Origin: Megalonaias nervosa
Taxonomy: Eukaryota; Mollusca; Bivalvia; Unionida; Unionidae
DNA: 64,000 bases
Reading direction: 5' to 3'
NCBI GenBank assembly: GCA_016617855.1
Contig: JAECUM010012877.1
Location: forward strand, 24,164-88,163
A program made the position numbers and the translations under genes. This document shows positions 32,631 through 42,930 of this stretch, piece after piece. Each line of letters starts with the position of its first letter. Position 1 is the first letter of the stretch. Under the pieces are notes generated by a model. The model did no database searches. It was given only the letters and a program-made list of their open reading frames with translations, and was not told where the DNA came from.

Positions 32631-32916
32631 TGGAGGAAAGTAGCATTGTTCCCACGTTGTTCTACGCAATACATCATACATATGTTTATAAGTTCTCACA
32701 CAGCCTGATGCTCCGCCCCACAGCCTGGAACAAACAGCTTTATTACCATGCTATTATGTCATCACTAATCCCCTATACGTATGTGCGTAAGTGCTTACAC
32801 GACACAATCAGGCTCCGCTCCCAGGTCGTGGATCAAACAGTCAAAACTGTTATGAATATCTACATAACGATCCCCAACCATACGCAAAGTATAATATGTC
32901 TTGCATCGTGTAAGAT

Positions 32917-32921
32917 GAATT
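32917..32921. repeat. Target site duplication, left of Maverick-2
   Basis: GAATT precedes AGTAGTAG and also follows CTACTACT at 55253-55257. TGAATT (six bases) is present on both sides only if the right end is shortened by one base. Confidence 0.7.
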
Positions 32922-33190
32922 AGTAGTAGAGAAAATGGAGGTTTCTGGCTCAGAGACCCATTTCTCTAAATGGTTCTGGTTCAGAGACCCCCACCAATCG
33001 CTATAAAAAATGACCACATCCCAAAAGAAATAGGTTTCTGCCTCAGATACCTCTATCTTGGATGACCTCATCTCATCCAAACAAAATATAAGAAAACATT
33101 TTTTTAGACTACCCCGACCCCTTTCCAGAAGGACCACCATCAGGTTAGCGGCAAAGCCGATTTTCTTTCTAAAGTTTAGACGAAATTTCA
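32922..33190 (+). repeat. Maverick-2 left terminal inverted repeat
   Basis: It pairs with the reverse complement of about 54957-55252. It contains iterated copies of a segment including GGCTCAGAGACCCATTTCTC and ends with the well-conserved CCAGAAGGACCACCATCAGG. Confidence 0.92.
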
Positions 33191-33210
33191 TACCCTATCG
33201 TCACCATACT

Positions 33211-35030
33211 TTATCTGATAATTATTTTCATACCTGCTAACTCTCTTGGTAGAATCTCTGTTAACATACCGTCAATAATACGAAAATCGCTTATTAAATC
33301 GTCCATATCATATTTTACACCTCGCAAATAAGATCGTATCTGATCAACTAATTTTTTTATAAGTGATACTTGCTGTTTTACAAACATTTTTCTTTTGTCT
33401 CAAGTCGAGACTCAATTTTTTACACGCTGTTGCAAGAGAAACACCAACACCTGATACTTTTAACAAAAACGGGTCTAATTATGTTCCACTTCAGATTATA
33501 CCAGAGCCAGTCATTATCAGCGGTAAATACGATATTAACCGAAGTATTTTGCTATAGTATTTGTAACAGTGTTTTACACACCAAAGGTTTTTATGATAAA
33601 ATTTGTAATATTGCATTAGTGTGTCCAGATTTTGTTTTGGAATTCCTCTGAAATATGGTTGAAGCCGATGATCTGTTTTTTCATTATACAGTATTTGTTT
33701 ACAATTTTTATACAATATTAAAAATTCTAGTACCAACAATCAAATCAAGAAACTCACGGAACTTATCATTGTTAGGATCAGCTATAAAATCTCTATACAT
33801 GTCATAAACATCTGATGAAGTATCCCCATATCGTTTATCTGTTAATACCTCATTTTGCTTTAACCAACTGTAGGAATCAAACGTGGCTTCTACTTCACGT
33901 TCAGACAAATCTTTTTTATTTACCAAACTACCATATTCTCTTTCTGTAAGATCAATAAACGCGAGTACCATGCTTATTTGATCCAACGTAAAATTTTGAG
34001 AACAAGATGTTGTCTGATAATTACGTATGCGACCAAAAAATTTTTTAGCATTAATTTTCGGAGTCTGTCTCGTTCAATTGTGAGAAGACCAATAACAGAA
34101 GCTACTTTTAACTTTACTTTTACGTATGGTTTCGTGAGTATATTCTCGATTTCATTGTAATAATTTCGTAATGACAATGGTCTAGAGCGTTGGAGCGATG
34201 GAAATGGAATACCAGATTCTTCACCAATGTCATAGTAAGAATCAATATTTTCTTCCAAGTTTGTTTGTTTCACTTCTTCAAAAAAAAACGTTTCTCGCTC
34301 AACATCATTGATTATCAATTTCATCTTCAAGATTTTTGATTATCTCTAGAGATTCGTTAACAGTAATCGGATCAAATTCATGTTTTTCACGTATCTTTGG
34401 TAACATTGCGTTCGAGTACGCTCTGATTATTAACGTTGTGTCCACTGTTATACTAGCGATTTCAACCAGGGTTTGTTTGTCGTGGTAGTACATACCGAGA
34501 TGCTTAAAAATTTCTCATTTTGAAAAACTATCGTATAACTTTTGCTTCTTTTTATTTCTATTATTTTAGATTCCGCAAGTTTGTCAAGACGACTTTGATT
34601 GTCGTTTATTCGTTTTTATTCCTGAGCTCTTCCACTATAAGCTCATACTTTAATCTGATTTGATTGAATTATTGTATCAATATTTTCCTTGATGAGCTCA
34701 AGCAATATTTTTTCAATAGGATTTCAACCTTTTTTGTTCTTCTAGACAATCAAGAAGATGACAGTATCTGTTTATAATATCAAAATTTCTTATTGCTTCT
34801 CACAGTTGTGGTCCTGGCATACACCTAACGCGAACAAAATTACTTATTCCTTCTGATATTTGAATATTTAAATCTTTAATATTAATATCTTTCATACATT
34901 GGATTCTCTTTCAAGCTTGTGATTCGTCACTAACCTATTTCACGAACATTTTCTTCGCGGTTAAAAGTATAATCATAAAATTCTCTTGCGACGGTTATAA
35001 TTGCTGGTTCACACATTATTTTACAACATT
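33211..35030 (-). pseudogene. Unknown minus-strand gene(s) of Maverick-2
   Basis: A series of open minus-strand pieces in changing frames runs from about 35015 down to a TAA at 33211-33213. It includes 34305-34493, 33974-34330, 33708-33986 and a C-terminal piece ending in RIIDGMLTEILPRELAGMK. The content is charged and probably helical (FIDLTEREYGSLVNKKDLSE; YDMYRDFIADPNNDKFREFL). No domain recognised. It follows the fibre-like gene on the same strand, so it may encode a virion-associated protein or a second gene in that transcription unit. It could be two genes; the breaks prevent a decision. Confidence 0.4.
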
Positions 35031-35033
35031 AGA

Positions 35034-36339
35034 TTAAATTTGATCATCGAGTGTGTATATTTGAAATGGTGTCAATCTTAGAAACGGACTTTCAGCTTGG
35101 ACACCATAAATTCAAAAATACAAGTACTTGTTAATAGTATTCTCAGTTGGAATTGTAAAATATTGAGTTTTTGAAATATATATGTTTGCTGTACTATACA
35201 ATATTGCCACATCAATATCATCGTTTGATCCTTCAGATCGCCAATCATGAATAATCCCTACAATAGGGTCTAATAGGCAGCGCAAATGAAAATGCCAAAT
35301 AGCAACTGCAACAGGACATTTGATTTTGATCCAAAAGTTTTTATCTTCCACGTTAGTTGTCCATTCTTGTCCATAATGAACAGCGAAAGCGTGATGAGGA
35401 TAATTTTCAGGATAATATGATGATGCGCTTACCTCAAACCAGTTCGGTTATCACATGCTTTAAAAGGTGTTGGAATATACCCAACATTGTTTTTGGCTCG
35501 TCTTACACCACTAGATAGACTACCAATATATGCTTTATTTGTTAGATTGTTTGGGTTAACTGGAACATATGTTGTTGTTGTGATTTTGTTGGTTCTCATA
35601 TTTATATTGCCTGACATTGGTCCACAGGATTGTCTTGAATACGGGGCGAGTGCTCCTTTTAACTGCGCATAACTAATAGCACCAGTATCATCAGCTGGAG
35701 GTGAGGTTATCGATAATCCAGTTACTTTGGAGTTATTGCTTATTATCCGGATATCAGTTATTGTGTCGCCGGTCTTATTAATCTTGTTATCGTCAACAAA
35801 TTTTAATTGAGCATAACTCACCGCTTGTGTATTATCAATATTTGTTGGTGGATACGTGGTTTCCAACCCAATAATGTTTTTACTTGACATATTAATATTA
35901 CCGGTAACAGTTCCACCAGCTTTATCAAGCTAATTGCCATCCGCATACTTTAACTGTAAAAACTCACCGCTTGAGTTTGATTTAAGTTTGCTGACGGATA
36001 TGCTGTCTCCAAGTTTATTTTTTTTTCCCAGACACATCCAAGTTACCGCTAAACGTTCCTCCTGTTAATGATAGTTTATTATTGTCTATCGTTCTTAATT
36101 GTGAGTAACTTACCGCTTGAGCAAGATCAACCTTTGGTGGCGGATAATCTACTTCTAAACCAAGTACTCGCTGATTTGACATTAATAAATTGCCTGTCAT
36201 TGTGTCACCTGTTTTGTTGACGAACGATGATTTATCAGTTATTATTGGCTCGTAGGCAGAAGTGAATCCTGTGAGCGTTGTTCCAAATTTCGTGTAATAG
36301 GGTATATTATGGAAATTATGACATAAAATTATGCATAAC
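35034..36339 (-). pseudogene. Fibre-like attachment protein with tail-fibre repeats
   Basis: The N-terminal part carries at least four repeats of about 45-50 residues of the TGGTxSGN/TGDTMTGN type, each followed by a YPP-containing turn and AVSYAQLK/AVSYSQLR. These resemble phage and adenovirus-like fibre shaft repeats. The C-terminal part (35034-about 35420) has HHAFAVHYGQEWTTN, VAVAIWHFHLR, WRSEGSNDDIDVA and FTIPT before an IYG segment. That pattern resembles a galactose-binding/discoidin-like head, which I infer without a search. One in-frame stop (35112-35114) and at least two frameshifts (near 35430 and 35900-36010) break it. It is divergently arranged from the ATPase gene at 36359. Confidence 0.65.
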
Positions 36340-36358
36340 ATAAAATTATATAACAAAA

Positions 36359-37010
36359 ATGTCAAAGTCGTCGACGACAAAAAAGCATTCGATATTAAAG
36401 TTTGATACCGAACGATTAATCAAGCATAAACATAATAACGAACTTCCAGTTTCCCATTATCTTATCCTTTTTTGTACAGGATTTGGTAAAAATAAATTTG
36501 TTATTGAATCTTTTGCTTAACGATAATTTTAACTACTACAGAGTTTACATCTATGCTATTAATCCACAGCAGGACAAATATGAGTTATTGAGCGAATATA
36601 ACGATGAACTTTGTGATAAACTTGGCGCTGGCGATGATATATTTTTGATAAAACAACCGGAAGATCTAAATCCCTCGATGAACTTGATTCGTCCGAGCAT
36701 AAAATAATTGTGTTTGACGAAATACCGCTAAACAACGAGGAAATGAACAAGATTAAATCATACTTTTCGTTGTCACGTAACGAAAGATGCAATTCAATTA
36801 TCTTGCGCTGTGGTTTTATAACGTCGACACATTTTTTAGGAGAAATACGGGTTGTTTTAAACTGTTTCCTGGACTCGATATGTTGATGTCAGAATATTGC
36901 GAAAGAGCAGTGCGGTGACAAAAGATAAATTTATTGAACTATATCATCAAGCAACACAAGACAAATATAATTTATTTTTATTTGATAAACTAGCGAGTGA
37001 TCCAGCTTAA
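36359..37010 (+). pseudogene. Packaging ATPase of Maverick-2
   Basis: The ATG at 36359 opens a frame that reaches a degraded Walker A (CTGFGKNKFVIES, about 36470-36510; consensus Lys-Thr changed to Lys-Asn) and a TAA at 36518. The sequence continues in another frame with YYRVYIYAINPQQDKYELL. After another shift it has the Walker B HKIIVFDEIPL (about 36700-36730) and SYFSLSRNERCNSIIL. A last piece (about 36900-37008) ends at TAA 37008-37010. At least three shifts. The motif order fits the Polinton FtsK/HerA-type packaging ATPase, but of a different subtype from that of Maverick-1. Confidence 0.75.
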
Positions 37011-37075
37011 ATGTTTCATTGCTGTATTGACGAATTTATCTAGGTGAATTTTGTGAAACATACAAGAAATAACGA

Positions 37076-37246
37076 ATGGATTATCATCAAAAAGTTGAAT
37101 TACTAAGGAAATTTGTTGCATCCCACGCTGCTGCTAAGAAAAGGCATGAGGAAGCACGTCGAGGTCAAGTTCAAGCGGAAGAGGCAACCGCCAGGATTTA
37201 TATGATAGTTACTGAATCGTTACTTGGCAAACAACCAAAAATATGA
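37076..37246 (+). CDS. Small unknown Maverick-2 protein (56 residues)
   Basis: A complete small ORF from ATG 37076 to TGA 37244-37246. It is Lys/Arg/Ala-rich and likely one helix (HAAAKKRHEEARRGQVQAEE). No homologue recognised. It lies between the ATPase and the penton gene, where Polintons often carry small conserved proteins. Confidence 0.35.
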   Translation: MDYHQKVELLRKFVASHAAAKKRHEEARRGQVQAEEATARIYMIVTESLLGKQPKI

Positions 37247-37269
37247 TCATTATCTCCAGAGGAACTAAA

Positions 37270-37742
37270 AAAATACAAGAAAAAGGTTTGTTATGTTTAA
37301 TAGGAGAAAGAACAAAGGAAATGTCAAAACAAGAACTAGAAACATTGTAGAGGAGCTTGTGAGAAACGTTGCTGATCCTGCTGGAAGACAATCTGAATTG
37401 GACAGATTAATAAACAACCCTCTTGAGCTTCAACGAGCAATAGCAGCATCAACAATTAATCCTGTTGAGTTTTAAGGAGGCTAATAGAGGAATTATCAAA
37501 ACAAACTAAAGAATTATCCGAGCAACACAAATTGTTTCATGAGGCCGTTGTGACGGAAATGCCTATTGAAAAACAGATAAAATTTATAGGAAAATGGCTT
37601 ATTGGGGAATAGATTATGATTCTGAAGTTAAAGGATTTGTCAAAATTTATTTGTTTGTTGATAAACTTGATGCTCTTGATAACATTCGAACATGGTCACA
37701 GGAAGATTACGATAAACTAACGAAAATTTTAGATAAGTAATG
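37270..37742 (+). pseudogene. Unknown helical protein remnants
   Basis: Open pieces in at least three frames: 37293-37475 (ELVRNVADPAGRQSELDRLI), then a piece with EMPIEKQIKFIGKWL, then KIYLFVDKLDALDNI ending at TAA 37738-37740. Probably one former protein, identity unknown. Confidence 0.35.
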
Positions 37743-38175
37743 ATAAAAGCTTATAAAGCTGAAGAAGATCGTAAAATGTCTTATGAAAATAGTTTGGATG
37801 AAGAGATGATGGAATTGACAGACCTAGTGAGAGATGGAGTTATTGCTGGTGTTTTAGATGATACAGCGAAACAATACAGAACTAGAAAAAAAGAATATCA
37901 CAAAAGTTGGAATTCCAAGAGAGTTTGATCAAAGCGATAATAAACGAGATAAAAGGTTACCGGAGGATAAAACAAAAAGTGGATTTGGAGTTAAAGTTTT
38001 TACATCAAACGCTGAAATGGTTGCTAGACTTATGTTGTTGATATCGTCAAAAGAAGCTGTAAATGAAAGCTCGGAAATCGACAACGAAATTGCAGACCTA
38101 CTAGATCATCTTCGATCGAACCGGTCAATAACATCGACCGAGTACGAAATTTTACACAACGATCTTATCGCGTAA
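37740..38175 (+). pseudogene. Unknown charged protein, one frameshift
   Basis: 37740-37928 (EEMMELTDLVRDGVIAGVL) and the overlapping frame to 38175 (SGFGVKVFTSNAEMVARLM; ends EYEILHNDLIA) join at a shift near 37870-37920. About 140 residues in all. I do not recognise the family. Immediately upstream of the penton gene. Confidence 0.4.
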
Positions 38176-38187
38176 AAATAATTTAAC

Positions 38188-38202
38188 AAACTTGATATAA
38201 TC
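38188..38202 (+). promoter_or_regulatory. Candidate gene-start motif before the penton
   Basis: AACTTGATATAATCA lies just before the penton frame. Nearly the same sequence (AAATTGATATAATAC, about 40933-40947) lies before the gene at 40990. It may be a shared promoter motif of the late genes; two occurrences only. Confidence 0.35.
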
Positions 38203-38210
38203 AAGGATAA

Positions 38211-38938
38211 TTGCTACTCGATTCATCGCAAACAACGAGTTACAGCGCAAACGTTTCCGTCTACTATAATCCGCCAATTGAGCTGGACCCTAATAAGCAA
38301 TATGAAATTGGGTTAATTTCTGCTACAATATGGCATTCTATGGCAAATGTAAAAACAAACCTCAACGACGACTTTACGTTTAATCCTGGATCGTGGGTAT
38401 CAGTTAAAATACCACAAGGCGCGTGTAAAGTAACTGATCTTAAAAGGATTAAAGAACTTGTAACGAAAAACAGCGGTAACGGCGTCGCAGACAATTTTGA
38501 GTTAATGCCAAACTATAATACGCTACGAGCTAGAATAACATTAAAAATTAATTTATTAATGGATTTTTCACAAGTATTGCATCGTTGCTAGGATTTAATC
38601 ACCAACAATAAGGCAGTGTTACAGAACAAAGTATCTCATATGATGGAGATTTACCTGTTAACATAACAGGGGTAAATACAATTTTAATCAATTGCTCTAA
38701 TGCATCAGGATCTTATTCAGTGTTAGGAAGCCAAGGTCAAACTATCAATAGTTTTTCACCAGATGTTCCTCCAGGATCGCTAATGCAAATTACTCTTCGA
38801 CAAATAATATACCATCCGATTAATCCTGAAAATCTAATAACAAACGTAACAATGCAACTAACAGATCAATCTGGGCGACAAATAGATCTTGACAATAAAA
38901 TTGTCACGTATTACTTAAACCTACGCGCGACGACATAG
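38211..38938 (+). pseudogene. Penton (minor capsid) protein of Maverick-2
   Basis: Single jelly-roll vertex protein. The first piece (38211-38591) has YYNPPIELDPNKQYEIGLIS, NPGSWVSVKIPQGACKVTD and NYNTLRARITLKI. After a frameshift near 38570-38600, a second piece ending at 38938 has NSFSPDVPPGSLMQITLRQ, IIYHPINPENLI and LTDQSGRQIDL. The order and spacing of these segments match the Polinton minor capsid protein. About 240 residues, usual length. The start is uncertain because the frame is open upstream without an ATG. Confidence 0.8.
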
Positions 38939-38981
38939 TCGTTGTAAAAATTAATTTTGTAGCCTATATTTTAATAACAAG

Positions 38982-39320
38982 ATGAGACGAAAGAAAAATT
39001 AGCGAAGAATATTTCTAGGTGGATTATTGGGAAATATATTTACAAGCATTGCATCGAGTGCGCCTGGAATAGAGCGTACAATAGCACCAATGAAATTGAC
39101 GCAGGTAAAGCTTTCGCGACGGGAGCTGCATCTGCAGCTGGAACCGCAGTTGATCAAAACATCGCCGACAAAATTAAAGGCACGACGCCTACCGCTTTAC
39201 CAACGACGCCAACCGAATCGGAAATAAAACAGGCAATATCAGATATTGCACCAACAAAAGAAACAAGACAAGCCATGGTTGCTACGACAAAAAAGATTAC
39301 TATCACCACGCGGTGATGAG
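38982..39320 (+). pseudogene. Small basic/hydrophobic virion-like protein
   Basis: From ATG 38982 a basic start (RRKKN, then a TAG at 39000-39002) leads into a hydrophobic GGLLGNIFTSIASSAPGI segment. A frame shift near 39080 leads to an Ala/Thr-rich tail (FATGAASAAGTAVDQNIA). The layout resembles adenovirus-like small core or membrane-active capsid proteins; no firm family. Confidence 0.4.
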
Positions 39321-39405
39321 GCAGTACGTAAGCTTGTGAATAAAACCAGATGAAAAATAGATCTACCTCAAATTTAGTAATTTTGTGTAGCGATTATAAA
39401 ATAAA

Positions 39406-40932
39406 AATGTCCGTCAAAATTATCTTGATCTTGGTGAGCAATATGATGTCGACAAAACAACAACAGAATCTGAGTATATCCAATATATCTCGATGAAAAC
39501 TCAGACGAACCAAATAAAGCTGGAGAGAGTATATTTAACACACGTGACGAAGACATGCTTTTACTGCCGCATAAGGCGATGCTGAAGGTTCGTGGTAGAA
39601 TATTAACATCACCTGATGGTAATATTGCAGCTGGAGCAGAAATTGCGCTTCTAAACAATGATTGAAGTTTGTTTAAAAGTACACGATATCAACTAGCAAA
39701 TCAAACCGTAGAGGATATTTATAATTGGTTACCGGTTGCAAGTACAATATTAAATATTGTTTCGTTCGGCGGTGATTATTCGAAATCAATCGCAACAAAT
39801 AAGATGTAGTTCAAGGACACATGATTAGAACAAGCAATTAAAAGTGAATTTATTTTATGTGGTGCTTTTGCACACGGCGTTGACGCTGCTGCAGATTTAG
39901 TAATTGTTAGAAATTTTCTTATAGCGAATGCTGGAAGCCTTGGCATAGACGCATCAGTTGCCGTTGCACACGCAGACGAAACAAGAGCTTCGTTGACAGA
40001 AGCATGTAACAACTTTAGCATAATACCACCAGGTGCAGCTGATGATGGAGTGCTATCTTAAATTTAGTGAACAAGTCTTATAGATATACGTAACGCAAGA
40101 TATAACGAGGGATATGTCAGACGAAAATCACTCAATGCTGGATCACGACAAATAACAAAGATGTTCCCGTTGAGTTCAATATTTGGATTTTGCCACGACT
40201 ACCATAAAGTATTTCGAGGGTTGAAACATACTCTAATTTTAGATCTAGCAGATCTATTCGTGTTGGTGGAGCTGATGCAAAATTTGTGATTACAAAATTA
40301 GCGCTTTGGATGCCTCGAGTTGTTCCATCATTGGAAAAGTCGTTGGAAATTAATGCAATGTTGAAAATATATACAACGAAGATATATTTTATCCAGCATA
40401 AAATTTATCACACAACTGTCCCAAACACAACAGATTATACATGGCATATTACAGCAACTCGAAGCGAACAATTACCAAGACAAATATATATCGTTTTTTA
40501 ACAAACAGGTCGACTTGGTAGCCAGCTACAAAATAACGTCGTCTTCGATAACGCTAAAGTTAGAAGAATATTTGTCAGGATAAACTCTAAACAATACCCA
40601 GAACGAGCAATCGAATGTGATTTTAAAGCCCGCGCTGGTAAGAACGTTACGTAGGCGTATATGAACCTTATGGAAGCGATGCAAAAATATCAGGACGCCT
40701 GCAGCGGATCACAGATTAATGTTGAAGAATTTCGTACGTTTTATCCCATATTTTCATCTGACGTATAAAATTCTCCGATCGATATGTTAATTCAAGAGCG
40801 GAAATAGAAGTAACTTGGACTCTTGAAGAAGTTCCAGGAAATCCGTTTAACATGTTTGCGCTTGTTTGTAGCGATCGATTCTTAACAATCGACGGAGTCA
40901 AAGGACGAATGACGTTACAAAGTTTAATCTAA
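39406..40932 (+). pseudogene. Major capsid protein of Maverick-2 (double jelly-roll)
   Basis: Hexon-like capsid protein. Readable segments include DEDMLLLPHKAMLKVRGRIL (about 39560-39610), a stop, then SLFKSTRYQLANQTVEDIYN, further on LALWMPRVVPSLEKSLEI (about 40300-40355), and near the end RRIFVRINSKQYPERAIECD, FRTFYPIFSSDV and NPFNMFALVCSDRFLTIDG. The succession matches the C-terminal part of Polinton major capsid proteins. Several stops (e.g. near 39662, 39807, 40062, 40499, 40653, 40766) and shifts. About 505 codons, normal for the family. Not functional. Confidence 0.75.
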
Positions 40933-40989
40933 CAAAATTGATATAATACGATAACGAAAACCGAGTACACAACAAGAGAAATATCCCTA

Positions 40990-41376
40990 ATGCAAGGACA
41001 AGTTAAACAATTATCAGCAGCGGTTGCTACACATCATTCTGTTTCTTTGATGATATCTCCAACGACGTTGACAATAACGATAAAGTCGCCAAAAACAGTT
41101 GTTAAAATAATGTTGACGCAACAGCAGATTGATAAACTTGATAGCAAAAAATTTTTAGGAAAACCTTTTGTTCTTAAATTATCTGTTGCACAAATAACGG
41201 CTATGTCAAAGCACGGTGGATTTCTTGGACCAGCACTTTCTGTGGTAGCTAAAACTGTTCTAACAAAACTTTTACCAATCCTCGGATCACTAGGAGTAAC
41301 AGCAGCGTCAGGGGCAATATCAGAAACGACTCAAAAGACGGTATCTGGGCGCGGTATCAAACAAATCTATCGTTGA
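40990..41376 (+). CDS. Core-like virion protein, intact ORF
   Basis: An uninterrupted 128-residue ORF from ATG 40990. The first half is beta-prone (SLMISPTTLTITIKSPKTV). Then come LTQQQIDKLDSKKF and LKLSVAQITAMSKHGG, and a hydrophobic Gly-rich segment (FLGPALSVVAKTVLTKLLPI; GVTAASGAISE) with a short basic end. The 'GGFLGP' plus hydrophobic tail is a recurrent pattern of small Polinton virion proteins. Preceded by the TTGATATAAT motif. One of the few undamaged frames of this copy. Confidence 0.5.
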   Translation: MQGQVKQLSAAVATHHSVSLMISPTTLTITIKSPKTVVKIMLTQQQIDKLDSKKFLGKPFVLKLSVAQITAMSKHGGFLGPALSVVAKTVLTKLLPILGSLGVTAASGAISETTQKTVSGRGIKQIYR

Positions 41377-41425
41377 CATCAGCTTCGCTGACGTTGATGC
41401 AGTTTTATGTAACAATAATAATATA

Positions 41426-41609
41426 ATGCCAGCTAGAAAAACGAGATCGTCAGCGACTAAAAAAGAGAACGACAAAACGTCCTCGGTCAACAAAGCAAGA
41501 TGGATTTCTTCCTGTCGCCCCGCTCATGGCGGGATTAGCGGGAAGCCTACTTCCAAATCTACTAGGAATCGGACGCGGAATGACATTACCGGGAACAAGA
41601 CGCCGTTAA
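41426..41609 (+). pseudogene. Small basic protein with hydrophobic tail, frameshifted
   Basis: From ATG 41426 a basic segment (PARKTRSSATKK) shifts frame near 41470 to PRSTKQDGFLPVAPLMAGLA and a hydrophobic tail, ending at TAA 41607-41609. The unshifted frame runs on into the protease instead, which gives a misleading 140-residue ORF. Resembles precore-type proteins. Confidence 0.45.
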
Positions 41610-41946
41610 CCAATTTCGATATACTTGAAAAAATAAATTTCAACGATAAAATTGATAAATTTCACGGAGTATTTTCCAAAGATGAACTTGATGACGTACC
41701 AGGAGGTGGTTCGTGTATCATAAACATACAAAGCTTCAATGATGGATCTGGAACACTTTGGGTAGCTGTCTACGATAACAATTATTTTGATTCGTTTGGA
41801 ATTCCTCCGAGTGATCTTATAAAAAAATATATTTTTACAATATTTTAAAAAAAATAAAATATTCGTCTAATCAATTACAGTCTGTTGGAATATCAGCTTG
41901 TGGTTATTATTGTATCGTTTATCAAACAAATGTCAAAAGATCCTAA
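41598..41946 (+). pseudogene. Adenain-type cysteine protease (PRO)
   Basis: Maturation protease related to adenovirus endopeptidase and Ulp1. It begins at about 41598 with TPLTNFDILEKI; the position of the expected Met is ACG. The segments FHGVFSKDELDDVP and IQSFNDGSGTLWVAVYD follow; the residue aligned with the catalytic His of GTHW is Leu here. NNYFDSFGIPPSDLI follows. After a frameshift near 41848-41880 comes QSVGISACGYYC with the Gln and Cys of the active site, and a stop at 41944-41946. About 115 residues remain. Lost start, lost His and a shift make it inactive. Confidence 0.72.
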
Positions 41947-42157
41947 TTTTTTAAAATTTGTTTTGCAATTTGATAGGCGTCCAAGCAAAAACAACGACAA
42001 TATAACAATGAATTGCTCACAATAAATTTTGTTTGACAATAGAATATAACGAGCGATAACACAGCCATCGGAAACGATAACATATTGCCTTAAATGCAAA
42101 ATTAATGCTCCTAACAAAGACGAAAAAGTGGAAAAAACGAAGAATAACAGAACGATG

Positions 42158-42436
42158 TTAAAATATATTTGTACTGTTTGCTGCAGAAGAAAAAGTAGAT
42201 TTATTTCTTAGCAGCTTTACCATTGACCCAGATGTTGACATCACCGATGACGACTCCGCAACAACTTTCGTTGTCGGGGTCTGGCGTAGATAGAGTTCTT
42301 TTAGTCGATGATTAAAGTAATAATAAATCGAAGATGCAATTGTGATTGTGATAAAGATCTTTGTATCGAACAAGATAAAATTGTTACCTATACTGTAATC
42401 GTCGTGAGGTAATTTGCTCTGGAATTGATATACACA
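42158..42436 (-). other. Minus-strand open segment cut by the LINE insertion
   Basis: A minus frame ending at 42158 contains a probable membrane span (FITITIASSIYYYF) and a Ser-rich tail. It lacks an ATG, and across the insertion point it meets a stop quickly, so it may be noncoding. Confidence 0.2.
42427..42436. repeat. LINE target site duplication, left copy
   Basis: GATATACACA; the identical right copy is 47945-47954. Confidence 0.85.
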
Positions 42437-42930
42437 CACCCCTGCGGGTCCGGGGTTGTAGAATAGGCCGACGTGCCTCGCTACGTATCGTAAGAGGCGA
42501 CCAAGTAGAGGCAACCTGTTTGCCATGGATTGCGACCCGTGTCGGGGGAGGAAAGGATCCTGGTAGTTGAGCAGAGGCTTTCCGATGCAATACACTACTT
42601 TGGCCTCTACTTCTTCTAGACGGGTGGTCGGGATGGGCCCGGTCTCGACAAATCGGCTGGTGACGCCGAGCCCTAGGAGGTCTTTATTTACTCGCTTACT
42701 TTCTTTATCTTTCTCCTTGTATCTCTCTTGATACCACCCTTGCCCATTTAACTGTCCCTTTCCTAAGTCTTAGAAGACTTCCTAGATGGCGGTGGCTTAA
42801 AGGGTCAATCGGGAGGTAATTTTACTGACTGAGTATAACACCTGTGTATTCCTGGCACTTGAAAAGTGTCCCCTTCTTGGGCTCCATGGCGGATGGGGAG
42901 CACGGGTGCTGAAGTCTTTCAAAAACAAAA
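42437..42930 (+). other. LINE 5' leader
   Basis: A GC-richer 5' untranslated region (for example ATAGGCCGACGTGCCTCGC), expected to hold the internal pol II promoter. No ORF of note. Confidence 0.5.

Noticed and set aside
41426..41848. A single 140-residue Maverick-2 protein
   Set aside because: Its first and second halves belong to different genes (basic precore-like protein and protease), fused only because of a frameshift.
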